A DNA stretch of 38,301 bases, from assembly GCA_024243835.1 (NCBI GenBank), contig JALPMN010000622.1, positions 1-38,301 on the forward strand, written 5' to 3'. The translations under genes and the position numbers were made by a program. Positions 7,799-16,260 of this stretch are shown here, piece by piece. Source of the stretch: Enteropsectra breve. Taxonomy: Eukaryota; Microsporidia. The notes under the pieces were generated by a model that saw only the letters and a program-made list of their open reading frames with translations, had not been told where the DNA came from and did not search any database. Numbering within the stretch: position 1 is the stretch's first letter; each line of letters opens with the position of its first letter.

Positions 7799-9601
7799 AT
7801 GAAAGAGAATCTCGAGAATACGGGAAAGCAATGCGACGAAACATTTGCAAATCCCAAACAAAAGATGCTTATAGAGGCTGCAGTAGATTGCAAGGCTGAA
7901 ACTAAGGAGAACAAGCTCATGTATTTGGAGGCTATTAACTTTATGGGAGGCGAGGCAAATTACAAGAATAACTTCATAGTTGATAAAACAAGCGCGGATA
8001 TTGCAGGTGTGCAGAATGTTGTGGAATTAAGAGTAGAAAATACACGGGAAAATTCTCAAGACTGCCATACAAAATTAAAAGACTATGAAAAATCTGTGGT
8101 TGAAAGTAAGAGCAGCAAATTAACACAATCAACAAATAAAATGCTCAAAAAACACAGCTACAATCCAGAAGCGCCCTTAAAGATATTAGTGCGTGTCAAG
8201 CCGAAGGATAGGGAGTTCAAAATATCCAAAACCACAATAGAAGTTGCAAATAAAAATAAAAACACTGAATTTAAGTTCGACAGAGTATTCTCGCCGCGGA
8301 GCACCACAAATGAAATATACAGAGAAATTAAGCATCTTGTTGAAGAAGCTTTGCTGACTGGGAACAGAAACTTCTCAGTTCTGGCCTATGGACAGACGGG
8401 CAGCGGAAAGACATACACGATGATGGGAAATAGCAGCACACAGGGACTGCTTGGATTGCTGTCAGCTGATATTTTATCAGGGAAGCTTGCAAATGTGCCT
8501 GTTACCGATGAGCCATCGGCAGTGCAAATCTCAGTTATAGAAATCTACAATGAAAAGACTATTGATCTTCTCGACAATAAGGAGAAGAACTTGGTTACAG
8601 TTGGAAATTCAGTCTTTTTGCAAAGTATGGAAAGCAAGACATGCAATGACATGAGCGAAATGAACTGTATTTTGCATGAAGCGATGCGCAACCGCAAGAC
8701 CGGAGACACGGCGCTGAATAAAAGCAGCTCCAGGAGCCACTTGGTAATAAAGCTGGCATTTTCTGGATGCTCATTTAGCCTTGTAGATCTCGCTGGATCT
8801 GAAAACAACAAGAAATCAGGAAATTCCGGTGTGCGCATGGAGGAGTCCCTGAACATCAACAGGTCCCTTTTTGTGCTCCACAAGGTTGTTAATTCCATTG
8901 TCTCTGGAGAAAAGCGAATCCCATACCGCGACTCAAAGCTAACACGCCTGCTCCAAGACTCGATAGGCGGGAGCAGCTGCTCGTTTCTAATTGCCACGAT
9001 TATAGACAGCTATGAGAATATGGGAGAGGCCATTAACACACTGAACTTTGCCAGCAAATCAAGCAAGATAGTCAACAGAATAGAGAAAACAGGCTGCGAT
9101 ACGGCATTTATCTTCAGTCAAATGAGCAAATCTGCAATCAAGAAAAATATACAGGAATCCACGGGAGCAACAAAAACCAAAGAAATTCACGCAGCAGACA
9201 AGGATCCGAATGAAATGACGCCTATGACAAAAAAGAAGAGCTATTTGTGTTTTCTTAACAGGGCGCAGGCCTTAGAAGCATCGAACCAGTTCAAAAAGGC
9301 GCTTGAGGAGTACAAGACACTTGAGAAAATAAGCGGGACAAAACAGGCCCAGGAGAAAATAAAGGAGCTCAGGGAAAAGCTGAGAAAAACCAAAAATACA
9401 ATGACAAAGGAGAAGGCTTTGGAGATCTTAAATTCTGGAGATTTTATTGAGATCAAGAAGATAGGCGGTGTAGGAGACAAGCGAGCACAGTCGATTGTGG
9501 AGTTTATCAAAAATGGCAAAGTGTTTAGCGATTTAGAGGAGCTACGGAGCATATTCAGTGAGAATATTTATATGCAAATAGTAAAAAATATTAGAGGTTG
9601 A
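7799..9601 (+). CDS. kinesin-10 (Kid/KIF22)-like motor with C-terminal HhH
   Basis: 600 residues. A 120-residue polar N-terminal extension precedes the motor domain, residues about 127-430. The P-loop GQTGSGKT is at 198-205, switch I NKSSSRSH at about 307-314 and switch II DLAGSE at about 330-335, so ATPase activity is expected. YRDSKLTRLLQDSIGG is the typical motor C-terminal helix region. A short coiled coil (about 495-535) follows. The last 60 residues form a helix-hairpin-helix (IKKIGGVGDKRAQSIVEF), the DNA-binding module typical of Kid/KIF22 chromokinesins, which push chromosome arms on spindle microtubules. Assignment to kinesin-10 rests on this tail and on the overall length. Start chosen by the CCC motif. 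Confidence 0.85.
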   Translation: MKENLENTGKQCDETFANPKQKMLIEAAVDCKAETKENKLMYLEAINFMGGEANYKNNFIVDKTSADIAGVQNVVELRVENTRENSQDCHTKLKDYEKSVVESKSSKLTQSTNKMLKKHSYNPEAPLKILVRVKPKDREFKISKTTIEVANKNKNTEFKFDRVFSPRSTTNEIYREIKHLVEEALLTGNRNFSVLAYGQTGSGKTYTMMGNSSTQGLLGLLSADILSGKLANVPVTDEPSAVQISVIEIYNEKTIDLLDNKEKNLVTVGNSVFLQSMESKTCNDMSEMNCILHEAMRNRKTGDTALNKSSSRSHLVIKLAFSGCSFSLVDLAGSENNKKSGNSGVRMEESLNINRSLFVLHKVVNSIVSGEKRIPYRDSKLTRLLQDSIGGSSCSFLIATIIDSYENMGEAINTLNFASKSSKIVNRIEKTGCDTAFIFSQMSKSAIKKNIQESTGATKTKEIHAADKDPNEMTPMTKKKSYLCFLNRAQALEASNQFKKALEEYKTLEKISGTKQAQEKIKELREKLRKTKNTMTKEKALEILNSGDFIEIKKIGGVGDKRAQSIVEFIKNGKVFSDLEELRSIFSENIYMQIVKNIRG

Positions 9602-9797
9602 TAATAAAAGATGTAGTACATGTGAAATGTGTTATAATCCAACTTATTCAATGAATATTAACAAAAGTGCATTTCATCTGATTCAATCTTAGTTTAAATT
9701 TGCATAAAAGTATAGTAAACAAAGTGCGATGCTCATCTATAGAAATGTTAGATATTTTTAATATTAATAAAAAGAATTTTTCATTTAAGATCATAAA

Positions 9798-10991
9798 TTA
9801 TACTTTATTCCAATCATTCTCTTTAAAAGCATCGCGTCTGAAAAGCTCATACTTTGTGGCTGGCATAGCCGCAAGCTTCTCCTGCTCCGCACTGATCTCG
9901 CTGTCAAACTTAGCAACAATTGCATTGATTTCAACGGATCTCTTCTGGAATGAGTCAGCAAAACTGTTCTTCTTCTCTCTCAGGGCACTGAGTGTTGCCT
10001 CGATGTCGCTGGAGCTGCTTGGAATTGGAATCTTAAACTTTATAAAGCTGCTGTAAAGATGAACATCCACAGAGAAGACTCTGCTCTTCTTCAGGTTCTC
10101 AACAGAGAAAATCAAACTGTCGAAAATCTTTGGATCGAAGTTGCTGATTTCATCCAACAGAGCCTGTTTCTTGGTCCTCAATTCGCTAATGACTTTCTTT
10201 ATCTTTTCTTTGTCATCTTCAAGCCTCTTCTGAGAATTAAGTTCCTCCTCAAAGATGGCATAGTCTGCCTCAAGCTTGTTAAGAGCGGCTCTCTTGTCGG
10301 TGCGCTGCTTCTTAAGATCGTCCTTCTTCTTGCCGAGAGATGCAATTTGTGCCTCGAGATTCATAACCTCAGGGCTCTTCACCTTGCGGGCGCTGTCGAG
10401 CTCAGCCAGCTCTGCCTGGATCTTGTCTCTCTTGGAAACCTCTTCTGCAATCTTCTTGCGCAGCTCATTGATCTCAGCCTTAACACCCTTGGCCTCAGCA
10501 TCAAGCTCTTTGATCTTCTTGCTGCTCTCCTCCATCGTTCCAAGCTTGGACTTCTGGAGCTTCAGGTTCACCAAATCAGAGGCAATGCGCTTCTCATCCT
10601 TCTGAGAAACACTCTCTGAAATCAGCTTGTACTGAAGATCATCAATTCTTTTGTCTATTTCAGTCACATTCCTGATGTTAACATCGCCCATGGCCTTGCT
10701 AATCTGCTCACTGAGATTCTTCAAGGTGTTCTTGATATCATTCTCCTGGTTGTGCTTGCCGTTCTTCTCATCCCTCAGGCTTCTGATGATGTTGTTCGCA
10801 ATCTTAAGCCCATCATAGATCTGGTGTCTGTTAGAGGCAACATCCTGCTCTGCAATCACTGCAGAAAGCTTAGACTGAAGATTCTTGGTAATAGCATCAT
10901 TGTCAGACAGCTTGTTGTTTAGATCCTTGATCTGCATCGCAATTTCCCTAGCTCCTGGAACGAATTTCTTTCTGGCTTCAGAGACTTCCAT
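9798..10991 (-). CDS. BFR1: BFR1-like coiled-coil protein
   Basis: 397 residues, almost entirely charged coiled coil rich in Lys, Glu and Leu, of the size of yeast Bfr1 (470 residues). Its opening, EARKKFVPGAREIAMQIKDL, and the long helices with conserved KSRVFSVDVHLYSSFIKFKI near the middle suggest the BFR1/nuclear segregation family. Yeast Bfr1 associates with polysomal mRNPs and the ER and restrains P-body formation; a role in secretion and ploidy was the original description. Generic coiled-coil similarity is a risk, so the family call is moderate. The ATG at 10991 has ACCC directly before it and AAATTTT before that; an upstream TTG at 11009 is discarded. Confidence 0.65.
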   Translation of the reverse strand: MEVSEARKKFVPGAREIAMQIKDLNNKLSDNDAITKNLQSKLSAVIAEQDVASNRHQIYDGLKIANNIIRSLRDEKNGKHNQENDIKNTLKNLSEQISKAMGDVNIRNVTEIDKRIDDLQYKLISESVSQKDEKRIASDLVNLKLQKSKLGTMEESSKKIKELDAEAKGVKAEINELRKKIAEEVSKRDKIQAELAELDSARKVKSPEVMNLEAQIASLGKKKDDLKKQRTDKRAALNKLEADYAIFEEELNSQKRLEDDKEKIKKVISELRTKKQALLDEISNFDPKIFDSLIFSVENLKKSRVFSVDVHLYSSFIKFKIPIPSSSSDIEATLSALREKKNSFADSFQKRSVEINAIVAKFDSEISAEQEKLAAMPATKYELFRRDAFKENDWNKV

Positions 10992-10993
10992 TA

Positions 10994-10996
10994 GGG
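10994..10996 (-). promoter_or_regulatory. start-proximal CCC motif of the BFR1-like gene
   Basis: Reads AAATTTTACCCTA then ATG on the minus strand, the clearest example in the window of the paired AAATTTT and CCC signal. Confidence 0.62.
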
Positions 10997-11449
10997 TAAA
11001 ATTTTTCAAAAATTTTCTTCACAAATTGTTGGCAAGGAAAAGCTTCTAGGATGTTAGTGTTTTCTATGCACAGCCTCTATGTCTTTAATATAAGCAGGAA
11101 ATATATTCGTTTTGTCGTAATATTCCTTAATCTTATTAAATAATTGTTATAGATAATGGTTATTGATTTTTAATAGTAGATGAAGGGAGAAACACTTTGA
11201 TATTTTATAAACTTATAGATGTATTTTGAATGGATATTAGCCTTAGTTGGCATCTTTGCACTTGTATCAGAGCCTATATTTTTTCTAAGGAAGTATGCAT
11301 TTATAATTTGTGGAGATTATTAATATAGTTGAAAAATTACTTTGAATAGAGATTTCAGCTGGTCTTCGTTAAGGATGCTTTTTGAAACATGTTCACCAAA
11401 TAATCCAGTAATCTCCTTTATTTTTTTGTTTTAAAAAAGAAATTTATTT
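10997..11449. other. spacer between BFR1-like and Edc1-like genes
   Basis: About 450 bp of AT-rich sequence holding two divergent promoters. No RNA gene or repeat recognised. Confidence 0.5.
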
Positions 11450-11453
11450 CCCC
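11450..11453 (+). promoter_or_regulatory. start-proximal CCCC motif of the Edc1-like microgene
   Basis: TTTCCCCTTTAGCAAA precedes the ATG at 11463. The motif is the main reason, besides the peptide, to believe this short frame is a gene. Confidence 0.6.
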
Positions 11454-11462
11454 TTTAGCAAA

Positions 11463-11600
11463 ATGAACAAACTAACAAAAAGCAAAATAACAATCTCCAC
11501 CGACGTGTATTGCGTGGACAAATACAACGAAAGATATGCAGGAAGCGTGAGCCAAAAACCATCAGTCCACGATCTTCCGCTCCCATCTCCAGCATTCTAA
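11463..11600 (+). CDS. 45-residue protein with an Edc1/PNRC-type decapping motif
   Basis: Short frame from ATG 11463 to TAA 11598-11600. The first half is basic and ordinary; the second half has RYAG (residues 24-27) followed by KPSVHDLPLPSPAF (32-45). This matches the short linear motif of Edc1, Edc2 and PNRC2: a YAG element that activates Dcp2, then a proline-rich SPxxLPxP element that binds the Dcp1 EVH1 domain. CCCC at 11450-11453 sits 10 bases before the ATG, with an AAATTTAT block before it, as in the neighbouring genes. Codons are balanced, unlike the AT-rich spacer around it. Seen: the motif and the start signal. Inferred: decapping activation. It lies between the BFR1-like and Pumilio genes. 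Confidence 0.68.
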   Translation: MNKLTKSKITISTDVYCVDKYNERYAGSVSQKPSVHDLPLPSPAF

Positions 11601-12778
11601 AAATGAAGCTGAGACATAAGGAGAAGAACTGAAGCGTCAGAATGAAGTGAGCTTTTGAAGATTAAATTTTACCTTAAAACAGCGTTATGCACCAGGAATG
11701 GTGTTCACATTCAGTGCACTAGTTGAGCAAAAAGCACAAGAATTTATTTTTTATTTCTTTTATGAGTTGAGATAGAAATACGATCAAAGCACAACACAAA
11801 GGAACAAAACTCGCCGTGTGTTCTTCTCACATTAATAATGTATTTTGCTTTACATAAGTCAAAAGATCATGCTTAAATGGATCATCTTGTATTTAGTTCA
11901 CACAAAAATAGTTTTTATCAGAAAGTATTTCATATTGACTTCTGATATCGCTTTTGACAGTGAAGGAGTAGCCTACCATAGCTAGACATCGATGGGATTC
12001 CGCCAACATAAAGAATGAGACGTCCAAAAGCAGTGTCTCCTGCATCTCTTCAATCAAGCTCTCTTTGATACGCCTGCCCTTAAGAGGATCAACAATCACT
12101 TGAATTAATTTAAAAAATTATTTTCCTTTCTAAAAATTATTATTAAATTTTTACCATGGAAAATATAATTAAATTTCTCAGGAAAAGTCATGTTTTAGTG
12201 CGTAAATAAAATATGAGTGCATTTTTATACAGTGTCAGCCTAGCCTGCTAGTATTTATCTGCACCTTATTTTTTAAGACGACTTTTTTGCAATTGTTCTT
12301 CTTTTTTATCAGTAATTTTTATCAATCAAAATTTGATCAAAAAATAATAAATCAACGATAATCAAACTAAAAAATATCATAGATTAAATCAATATACAAA
12401 GAGAAACAATCCCATTTTTACTTTTTTATTTTAATCAATTTTATTTACCCCTTTATACTCGCATTTCTATACACTACGAAGCAAGTTGGACACTAATTGG
12501 ATGTTTTTTGAACTGATTTTTTTTGCCTGAAGTTTTTTCTTTCCTCCGCATATGTTTCATCACGAAACTCATTATTTTGATTTTAATGTCAATTTAATTT
12601 GAAAATTAGCCTAAAAGCCTCGTTCCAGCCTCTCCACGGCTTCCAATCGGCCCTATGTCGTGCTATTTATTTTTTGCGTCTTTTTTCAATTTTTCTGGCT
12701 CCCTCGCGTTCTATTCGTCTGTTGACAAATTTTGCTCCTTTTATTTCTGCCGTTATATTTTTCACTATTTTGTAAATA
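11601..12778. other. long spacer upstream of Pumilio, with a possible gene relic
   Basis: About 1.2 kb. The minus strand carries a 68-codon frame (11893-12099) without a convincing ATG; an internal ATG at 12045 would give 50 residues. It matches nothing I know and may be a relic or chance. The part at 12600-12700 is less AT-rich than the rest. The last bases hold TGTAAATA just before the Pumilio start motif. Confidence 0.4.
12771..12778 (+). promoter_or_regulatory. TGTAAATA, consensus Pumilio response element at the Pumilio start
   Basis: The string fits the UGUANAUA element bound by Pumilio proteins and ends three bases before the Pumilio ATG, next to the CCC start motif (12779-12781). Whether it is transcribed depends on the unknown transcription start. 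Confidence 0.35.
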
Positions 12779-12781
12779 CCC

Positions 12782-14491
12782 ATGATGAGCGGAAGAAATA
12801 GCTCATGTGAGCAGCTGAACAGCTCGTGTGACGAGCGGTGCAATCGCCCCCTGTATGCAACGGGAGCGAGTCACCATATGGCGAAGAACGAAAGTGGCGC
12901 AGTGCCCAAAGAAAAGAGTGCCAAGAACAGCAAAAACAGGACCAAATCAGCAGTGGACTACAACTTGGACTGGGACAGCAGTGTTTCCTCGGAAGGGTTT
13001 ATTTATAACAAGAACTACATGCAAAATGAGAGCGGGCTCTACATATACCGTAGCAATGTGCTGTACAAGCTGAATCCCTTCAACCAGTGCTACTATGAAA
13101 TATCTGAAAAGAACTTGGAGCTTTTGCTTGCCAAAGAAAAGGAGAGTGCCGAGCTAAAATTTTACTCCGAGTGCAAAGAACTCGGTGGCCGGATGGACTT
13201 GAAGCCGCGCCCCATCATGGAGAACCAGATAGGCAGCTGGCCCGTGGAGTACAACGACTGTTTTAACAATGCCTTTAAGCCGAAGAAAACAATTGTGGAC
13301 ATGATCAACTACGATCATCCGAATACTGAGGCCTGCATGATGTTTGATGGTGTCCGTGATACCACGAAAGCTCCAACACCCATTGGGGATATTTCTCCTG
13401 TTGATCCAAATTTTTTCAAAACTTCATCTCCGATTAAGCACGTGCCCGCCTCGGTCTCCCCTCTTCGTAGAATGGAATCGCATCAGCACATGGCAGAAAT
13501 AAAAAAATTTTATGACGGACTGCATCCAGAGAACCCAACGATCGATGCGCACACGCTCTGCCTCGCGGTGGCGAAGGACCAGGACGGCTCGCGCTTTATC
13601 CAGGCGCTGATTGAGAAGTGGAAACCCGAGCAGATCTCGTTTCTTTTCAACCAGATTTTTAATGATGTTCAGGAGCTCAGTATCAATTTATTTGGAAATT
13701 ATGTGATTCAGAAATTAATACCAGCACTAAGCGCTGATGAATTGGAAATAATGAAAACAAAGTTTTATGGGCATGTCTACAGCCTTTCAGTGCATATTTA
13801 TGGCTGCAGAGTGATACAGAGACTGATAGACAGCCTGGAGGATATCGGATTTATTGTGCGTGAGCTCGAGGGACACACATCCGAGCTTATTGCGAGTCCC
13901 AACGGAAACCACGTGGTGCAGAAGTGCATTGAAAAGAGTGGTGACCGGTGTTTTATTATCAAAGACTTCGAGCAGAACTGCATCGAGCTTGCACAGCAGA
14001 GATACGGATGCAGAGTGCTGCAGAGACTGTTCGAGGTGTGCCGTGAGGAGGATATGTGGAACATCTATTTGCAGATTATCGAGCATATCGATGAACTGAT
14101 AAATGATAAATACGGGAACTACGTGATTCAGCATCTGATACAGACGGAAAACAGGAAGAGAGGCGAAATATTCGATCATATCATTAGAAGCTCTTACTAT
14201 TTGAGCAAACACAAGTTCTCAAGCAATGTGATTGAGAAGTGTGTGAACAACTCAACGCCTGCGCAGCTGGAGGCCTTCATGGAGGAGTTTGCAAAGTCTG
14301 AGGATGGAAAAAGGCCGTATCTCTTTTACATGTGCATCGACATGTATGCAAATTATGTTGTTCAGAGATTTTTGGATATTGCGAGTGTAGAGATGAAAAA
14401 CAAGGCAAAGACCATTCTGAAGCCATATGTAAAAGAAATGAAACTGATACCCTTTACAAAGCATATTTTAACCAAGCTTTATGATTTGTGA
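12782..14491 (+). CDS. PUM: Pumilio-family (PUF) RNA-binding translational repressor
   Basis: 569 residues: a polar 250-residue N-terminus, then a PUM homology domain to the end. Eight repeats can be read from their recognition helices: SRFIQ, NYVIQ, CRVIQ, NHVVQ, CRVLQ, NYVIQ, SNVIE, NYVVQ. By the established PUF code these residue triplets are the same as in human PUM1, so the predicted target is UGUAUAUA (UGUANAUA). PUF proteins bind 3'UTRs and recruit CCR4-NOT to repress and deadenylate mRNA. The start ATGATG is preceded immediately by CCC. The gene lies downstream of the Edc1-like and BFR1-like genes, all linked to mRNA fate. Confidence 0.95.
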   Translation: MMSGRNSSCEQLNSSCDERCNRPLYATGASHHMAKNESGAVPKEKSAKNSKNRTKSAVDYNLDWDSSVSSEGFIYNKNYMQNESGLYIYRSNVLYKLNPFNQCYYEISEKNLELLLAKEKESAELKFYSECKELGGRMDLKPRPIMENQIGSWPVEYNDCFNNAFKPKKTIVDMINYDHPNTEACMMFDGVRDTTKAPTPIGDISPVDPNFFKTSSPIKHVPASVSPLRRMESHQHMAEIKKFYDGLHPENPTIDAHTLCLAVAKDQDGSRFIQALIEKWKPEQISFLFNQIFNDVQELSINLFGNYVIQKLIPALSADELEIMKTKFYGHVYSLSVHIYGCRVIQRLIDSLEDIGFIVRELEGHTSELIASPNGNHVVQKCIEKSGDRCFIIKDFEQNCIELAQQRYGCRVLQRLFEVCREEDMWNIYLQIIEHIDELINDKYGNYVIQHLIQTENRKRGEIFDHIIRSSYYLSKHKFSSNVIEKCVNNSTPAQLEAFMEEFAKSEDGKRPYLFYMCIDMYANYVVQRFLDIASVEMKNKAKTILKPYVKEMKLIPFTKHILTKLYDL

Positions 14492-14744
14492 ATAAAAATT
14501 AAGAAAGTAGATTGTTTATTATTTAAAAGTGTTGTTAGTCTTTGTTATTGATATGCATCTATTCATTATTATTTAAAAGTGCCATTGTTCTTTATTAGTG
14601 GAAGGCAACTCTTTATTTATAAAGAGTGTCTTTCTACTCTAGTAAATGATTTGTATCAGTATAAGATTTTTTAAATGGATAAATAAATATTTTGAAAGAG
14701 ATTGTATGCAATAAAAAGACTGGGCCTTTGTTATAACAAATTAT
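14492..14744. other. convergent 3' spacer with a short palindrome
   Basis: Between the 3' ends of Pumilio and the 353-residue protein. TTATTATTTAAAAGTG occurs twice (near 14517 and 14567). A perfect 9-bp inverted repeat, ACTCTTTAT/ATAAAGAGT with a 2-base loop, lies at 14608-14627 and could fold in either transcript. Confidence 0.5.
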
Positions 14745-15806
14745 TTATTTTATGCTTTGTTTACTTAGCTCTGAAATTTTACTGGAAAAAAATACATTAG
14801 TGGCCAGTACTGAAAACAGCGCAGCAACTAGGCCCAGCGATGGCAATGCATCAGAAAGATGCCCATAATCTGGCATAATAATGTCATCATATAAGACACT
14901 TTGCTTATTAGAATAAATTTCACATAGTTTTTCTATGCGTCCTGAGTTTTTCCTTTTACCCAGCTCTTCTAGCACCTTCGAAATTCTGGTGCTAATACTT
15001 GGAGGTGATGCACAATCCGCACTATTTTGTTTGATTAAACAGTTTAGATTCTCAAGCAAAGTTAGTAAAGGCGAACTTATGTAAAAACGGCCGGGTTGAA
15101 TTTGTAAACGCTTATACCCATCAATAGATCTCAAACTATTTTCTCTGCTTGTAAGTTTTTCATCTTTTTCACTGTTCTCATGCTTTTTATTATAAGCCTT
15201 CTTCATTTTAATATATGCTTGTGGCAGCTTCCTTTTTTTCTTAACAAAATATTCCACCGCTCCCACCAAGTTTCTTATTTCTCTAATCGCATTAAAAACA
15301 GGGTCTGCTTTCATTTCTCCATAGCTCTCATCCTTTTTGATAGTACTTTCAACATATAGTCTGGAGAATCTTTCTAATGGCTCTTCTTTCACCTGAATGT
15401 ATAAATCATTTTTTTCAATTGCAAAATCGAGGGGTTCGCTAATAAGAGGTGTTTCTTCAGTATCACTATTGAATACTATCAGGGACAGAGGGCTGTCTCT
15501 ATTAAAGGTTATCTGAAGGTATTTGTTTTTTAATTCATAAATTTCTTTTTTGCTGAGACTCATTTTTAAACTCTTGCTATATTCTTCTCGTTTTTCAGTT
15601 TCTTCATCTTTTTGGTACAGATTAACAAGTAAGAAGGTTTCTTCTTTATGATGCTCAATTTTATTTGATTTTTCATCACTATGGCTTTTGTCTTTTTCAT
15701 CAATATGGCTTTTATCTTTTTCATCAGTAAGGCTTTTATCTTTTTCAACAATGCATTTACATAGATGTGTAATCAATACGAATATAATTGGCTTGATCCT
15801 AAACAT
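14745..15806 (-). CDS. putative secreted or membrane protein with EKDKS repeats
   Basis: 353 residues, family unknown. The first 20 residues form a signal peptide (FRIKPIIFVLITHLCKC). Directly after come near-identical 8-residue units of the form EKDKSxxD, encoded by a 24-bp in-frame DNA repeat near 15665-15750. The body is Lys/Glu-rich with short hydrophobic segments. Near the end there is one transmembrane segment (LGLVAALFSVLATNVFF) followed by a short basic tail, so a type I membrane protein is likely. The ATG at 15806 has CCC directly before it (GGG at 15807-15809 on the plus strand); an upstream TTG in frame at 15872 is discarded. Probably a microsporidia-specific, surface or secretory-pathway protein. 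Confidence 0.7.
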   Translation of the reverse strand: MFRIKPIIFVLITHLCKCIVEKDKSLTDEKDKSHIDEKDKSHSDEKSNKIEHHKEETFLLVNLYQKDEETEKREEYSKSLKMSLSKKEIYELKNKYLQITFNRDSPLSLIVFNSDTEETPLISEPLDFAIEKNDLYIQVKEEPLERFSRLYVESTIKKDESYGEMKADPVFNAIREIRNLVGAVEYFVKKKRKLPQAYIKMKKAYNKKHENSEKDEKLTSRENSLRSIDGYKRLQIQPGRFYISSPLLTLLENLNCLIKQNSADCASPPSISTRISKVLEELGKRKNSGRIEKLCEIYSNKQSVLYDDIIMPDYGHLSDALPSLGLVAALFSVLATNVFFSSKISELSKQSIK

Positions 15807-15809
15807 GGG
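15807..15809 (-). promoter_or_regulatory. start-proximal CCC motif of the EKDKS-repeat protein
   Basis: TTTACCC directly precedes the ATG and places the start exactly at the signal peptide. Confidence 0.6.
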
Positions 15810-16260
15810 TAAAGTTTTTCGAGCATAAAAGTAAAATAAAAAATTTCTGCAATAAATTTTGTGAAAAATCAATTTCCCTTAAAGTTAATTTTAGAAAAAA
15901 AAACGCAAAGCCTTATCTGAATTGCAGTAAGATTCTATCTCTAATATATAAATTGCAACAGATAAATTGCAAAGGATAGATTGCAATATATATTTGTGAA
16001 TGAATGCACTTGAACTTGGTTTGAAAGGCATATTTCATTCGTCATCTTACTATATACAGAAAGAATCTTATATTGTCATGATTGCCCTCGACTCCTTGTC
16101 TTTATATTATGGTAAAAGTTGAATTTATATTAAGAGTTGAATTTATATTACGGTAAGAGTCAAACTGTGCTACTGCTATAGTATTGTTCTTTATTACGTA
16201 AGTCTTGAATTCGTTTACAATTTGAAACTGCATTATTTATTTTTCACTGCTGTATCGGAA
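15810..16260. other. divergent spacer with small direct repeats
   Basis: About 450 bp. GTTGAATTTATATTA is repeated in tandem near 16118-16152, and ATAAATTGCAA-like words recur near 15948-15985. No gene recognised. Confidence 0.5.

Noticed and set aside
8545..8997. 150-codon minus-strand frame inside the kinesin
   Set aside because: Lies wholly opposite the kinesin motor domain, which is unambiguous.
10059..10619. Long Leu-rich plus-strand frame that looks like a membrane protein
   Set aside because: It is the complement of the Lys/Glu-rich BFR1-like coiled coil, which gives Leu/Phe-rich antisense frames.
11893..12099. 68-codon minus-strand frame
   Set aside because: Only a GTG at the start, no C-run, no recognisable domain; may be a relic, kept only as a note in the spacer.
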